Of a stretch of 32,559 bases of DNA, positions 31,012-32,559 are shown piece after piece. The stretch is taken from NCBI GenBank assembly GCA_036260375.1, contig DASZZZ010000035.1:1-32559 (forward strand). The letters are read 5' to 3'. Made by a program: the position numbers and the translations under genes. This stretch comes from DASZZZ01 sp036260375 (GTDB lineage Bacteria; Actinomycetota; CADDZG01; WHSQ01). Position 1 is the stretch's first letter. Each line of letters opens with the position of its first letter. Under the pieces are notes generated by a model. That model made no database searches, had not been told where the DNA came from, and saw only the letters and a program-made list of their open reading frames with translations.

Positions 31012-31428
31012 ATGGCCACCGTCGAGGACGTCTACCGAAAGCACAAGCCCGACGCCTTCTCCGCCGGCACCCGGCCGTCGTCGCGCGAGGTGTGGTGGTG
31101 GTTCTTCATGCGCGTGTCGGGCGTCATCCTGCTGTTCCTCGTGCTCATCCACCTGTTCGTGATGCACATCCAGGACGCCGGCGTGGAGCGGGTGAACTTC
31201 GAGTTCGTCGCCGAGCGCTGGGCCAACGTCGGGTGGAAGACGTTCGACTGGGTGATGCTCGTGCTCGCGCTCGTCCACGGCGTCAACGGCCTCCGAATCG
31301 TCGTCGACGACTACGTCCGCCGGCCCGCGCTGCGGGCGACGGTCAAGGGCACGCTCTACGCCATCACGGGGGTGCTGATGATCATGGGGACGGCCGTCAT
31401 AGTCACGTTCGACCCGGCGGTCGGCTGA
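31012..31428 (+). CDS. sdhD: Succinate dehydrogenase membrane anchor subunit SdhD
   Basis: A 138-residue membrane protein with three hydrophobic helices (about 32-51, 78-95, 106-128). WWWFFMRVSGVILLFLVLIH, MHIQDAGVERVNFEFVAERW and VHGVNGLRIVVDDY match actinobacterial SdhD; His residues near 47 and 89 are candidates for haem ligation. It anchors the SdhAB dimer and takes part in quinone reduction. The partner SdhC, normally encoded immediately upstream, is absent: the neighbour is the divergent mutase gene. The sdhA start follows 2 bp after the stop. Confidence 0.88.
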   Translation: MATVEDVYRKHKPDAFSAGTRPSSREVWWWFFMRVSGVILLFLVLIHLFVMHIQDAGVERVNFEFVAERWANVGWKTFDWVMLVLALVHGVNGLRIVVDDYVRRPALRATVKGTLYAITGVLMIMGTAVIVTFDPAVG

Positions 31429-31430
31429 CG

Positions 31431-32559
31431 GTGGCGCAGTATCACGTCTACGACGCGGTGATCGTCGGCGCCGGTGGCGCCGGGCTGCGCGCCGCGCTCG
31501 AGGCGAGCCAGCGCGTCAAGACCGCGGTGGTATCGAAGCTTTATCCCACCCGGTCCCACACCGGCGCCGCCCAGGGGGGCATGTGCGCGGCGCTCGCGAA
31601 CGTCGAAGAGGACTCGTGGGAGTGGCACGCGTTCGACACCGTCAAGGGGTCCGATTTCCTCGCCGACCAGGACGCCGTCGACATCATGTGCCGCGAGGCG
31701 GTCGACTCGGTCCTCGAGCTCGAGCGCATGGGCCTGCCGTTCAACCGCACGCCCGACGGCCGCATCGACCAGCGGCGCTTCGGCGGACACACGCGCAACC
31801 ACGGGGAGGCCCCCGTCAAGCGCGCGTGCTACGCGGCCGACCGGACGGGGCACATGATCCTCCAGACGTTGTACCAACAGTGCAACAAGCAGGGCGTCGA
31901 GTTCTTCGACGAGTTCTTCGTCGTCGACCTGCTGCTGGTCGACGGCGCCTGCGCCGGCATCGTCGCGTACGAGATCTCGACCGGCGAGCTCCACGTCTTC
32001 CGCGCCAAGTCGGTGCTGTTCGCGACCGGCGGCTTCGGCAAGATGTACAAGATCACGTCGAACGCGCACACGCTCACCGGCGACGGTCCCGGCGTCGTGT
32101 ACCGGCGCGGCCTCCCGCTCGAGGACATGGAGTTCTTCCAGTTCCACCCGACCGGGCTCTACCGGCTCGGCATCCTGCTCTCCGAGGCGGCGCGCGGCGA
32201 GGGCGGGATCCTGCGCAACGCCGACGGCGAGAGGTTCATGGAGCGCTACGCTCCGACGATCAAGGACCTTGCTCCGCGCGACATGGTCTCGCGCGCCGAG
32301 TTCTTCGAGATGAAAGAAGGGCGCGGCGCAGGCCCCGACAAGGACTACATCCTGTTGGACCTCACCCATGTCGATCCCGAAGTGGTCGAGAAAAAACTCC
32401 CCGACATCACCGAGTTCGCCCGCACCTATCTCGACGTCGATCCGCTCAAGGAACCGGTCCCGATCGTGCCCACCGCGCACTACGCGATGGGCGGCATCCC
32501 CACCAACATCAAGGCCGAGGTCCTGCGCGACCACACCGGCGCGACGGTCCCCGGCTTCT
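31431..32559 (+). CDS. sdhA: Succinate dehydrogenase flavoprotein subunit (3' end outside window)
   Basis: The first 376 residues are present. AVIVGAGGAGLRAALEAS binds the FAD ADP moiety; RSHTGAAQGG carries the His (about 43) for covalent 8-alpha-histidyl FAD; FQFHPTGLY, LRNADGERFMERYAP, LAPRDMVSRAEFFE and VPTAHYAMGGIPTN supply substrate-binding His and Arg residues. It oxidises succinate to fumarate on the cytoplasmic side of the membrane complex. GTG 31431 is chosen because it lies 2 bp after the sdhD stop and starts VAQYHVYDAVIVG. The reading frame is open to the window edge; sdhB presumably follows outside. Confidence 0.95.
   Translation, partial: MAQYHVYDAVIVGAGGAGLRAALEASQRVKTAVVSKLYPTRSHTGAAQGGMCAALANVEEDSWEWHAFDTVKGSDFLADQDAVDIMCREAVDSVLELERMGLPFNRTPDGRIDQRRFGGHTRNHGEAPVKRACYAADRTGHMILQTLYQQCNKQGVEFFDEFFVVDLLLVDGACAGIVAYEISTGELHVFRAKSVLFATGGFGKMYKITSNAHTLTGDGPGVVYRRGLPLEDMEFFQFHPTGLYRLGILLSEAARGEGGILRNADGERFMERYAPTIKDLAPRDMVSRAEFFEMKEGRGAGPDKDYILLDLTHVDPEVVEKKLPDITEFARTYLDVDPLKEPVPIVPTAHYAMGGIPTNIKAEVLRDHTGATVPGF

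Noticed and set aside
1..32559. CRISPR array, tRNA or rRNA
   Set aside because: No regularly spaced repeats and no tRNA- or rRNA-like segments were recognised by eye; a tRNAscan/Infernal run would settle it.

Overview
The window is very GC-rich DNA with many GTG starts, 1-4 bp start/stop overlaps and several TAnnnT boxes 6-9 bp ahead of start codons that lack a Shine-Dalgarno sequence (leaderless style). With an F420-dependent reductase, a mycobacterial-type SdhD and biotin-dependent acyl-CoA carboxylases, this points to Actinomycetota, perhaps a deep-branching class such as Thermoleophilia. That placement is inference; there is no rRNA to confirm it. No tRNA, rRNA, CRISPR array, integrase or transposase was recognised, and no gene-free stretch exceeds about 300 bp.

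Region 1 (1-5611) is a head-to-head pair of related cassettes around a 23-bp divergent promoter. Each has a COG0701/DUF318 permease, a DUF1980/TIGR03943 partner (YcgR/YcgQ type) and an alkaline-phosphatase-superfamily protein. The two phosphatase-like proteins are paralogues with an apparently circularly permuted core. One keeps the catalytic residues; the other has lost them. Region 2 (5652-9032) holds a methyltransferase, a DUF2304-GT2 glycosyltransferase, a small lipoprotein and a NYN-LOTUS RNase-like protein.

Region 3 (9084-23406) is acyl-CoA metabolism. Two divergent acyl-CoA dehydrogenases share an intergenic region with a 24-bp dyad and a structured leader; the left one is translationally coupled to RNase D. 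A minus-strand operon runs birA, carboxyltransferase, enoyl-CoA hydratase, HMG-CoA lyase-like, biotin carboxylase-BCCP, then a polytopic membrane protein, and looks like leucine/branched acyl-CoA catabolism. A second biotin carboxylase-BCCP gene diverges from birA over 22 bp.

Region 4 (23407-29373) is a patchwork. Two clearly lower-GC cassettes are set among high-GC host genes. Cassette A (about 23890-25711) encodes a Xre-HTH/IrrE-like metallopeptidase and an overlapping PIN-domain protein; it lies between an intact DUF892 gene and a 111-bp, about 94% identical copy of that gene's 5' end. Cassette B (about 26523-29373) encodes a Rad50/SMC-like ATPase coupled to a small unknown protein. Between them is an F420-NADP reductase gene. 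Both cassettes look like acquired defence or toxin-antitoxin type modules.

Region 5 (29374-32559) returns to core metabolism: a methylmalonyl-CoA mutase catalytic subunit without a B12 domain, divergent from sdhD-sdhA. The mutase (propionyl/branched-chain carbon to succinyl-CoA) feeds directly into succinate dehydrogenase, in line with the acyl-CoA theme of region 3.
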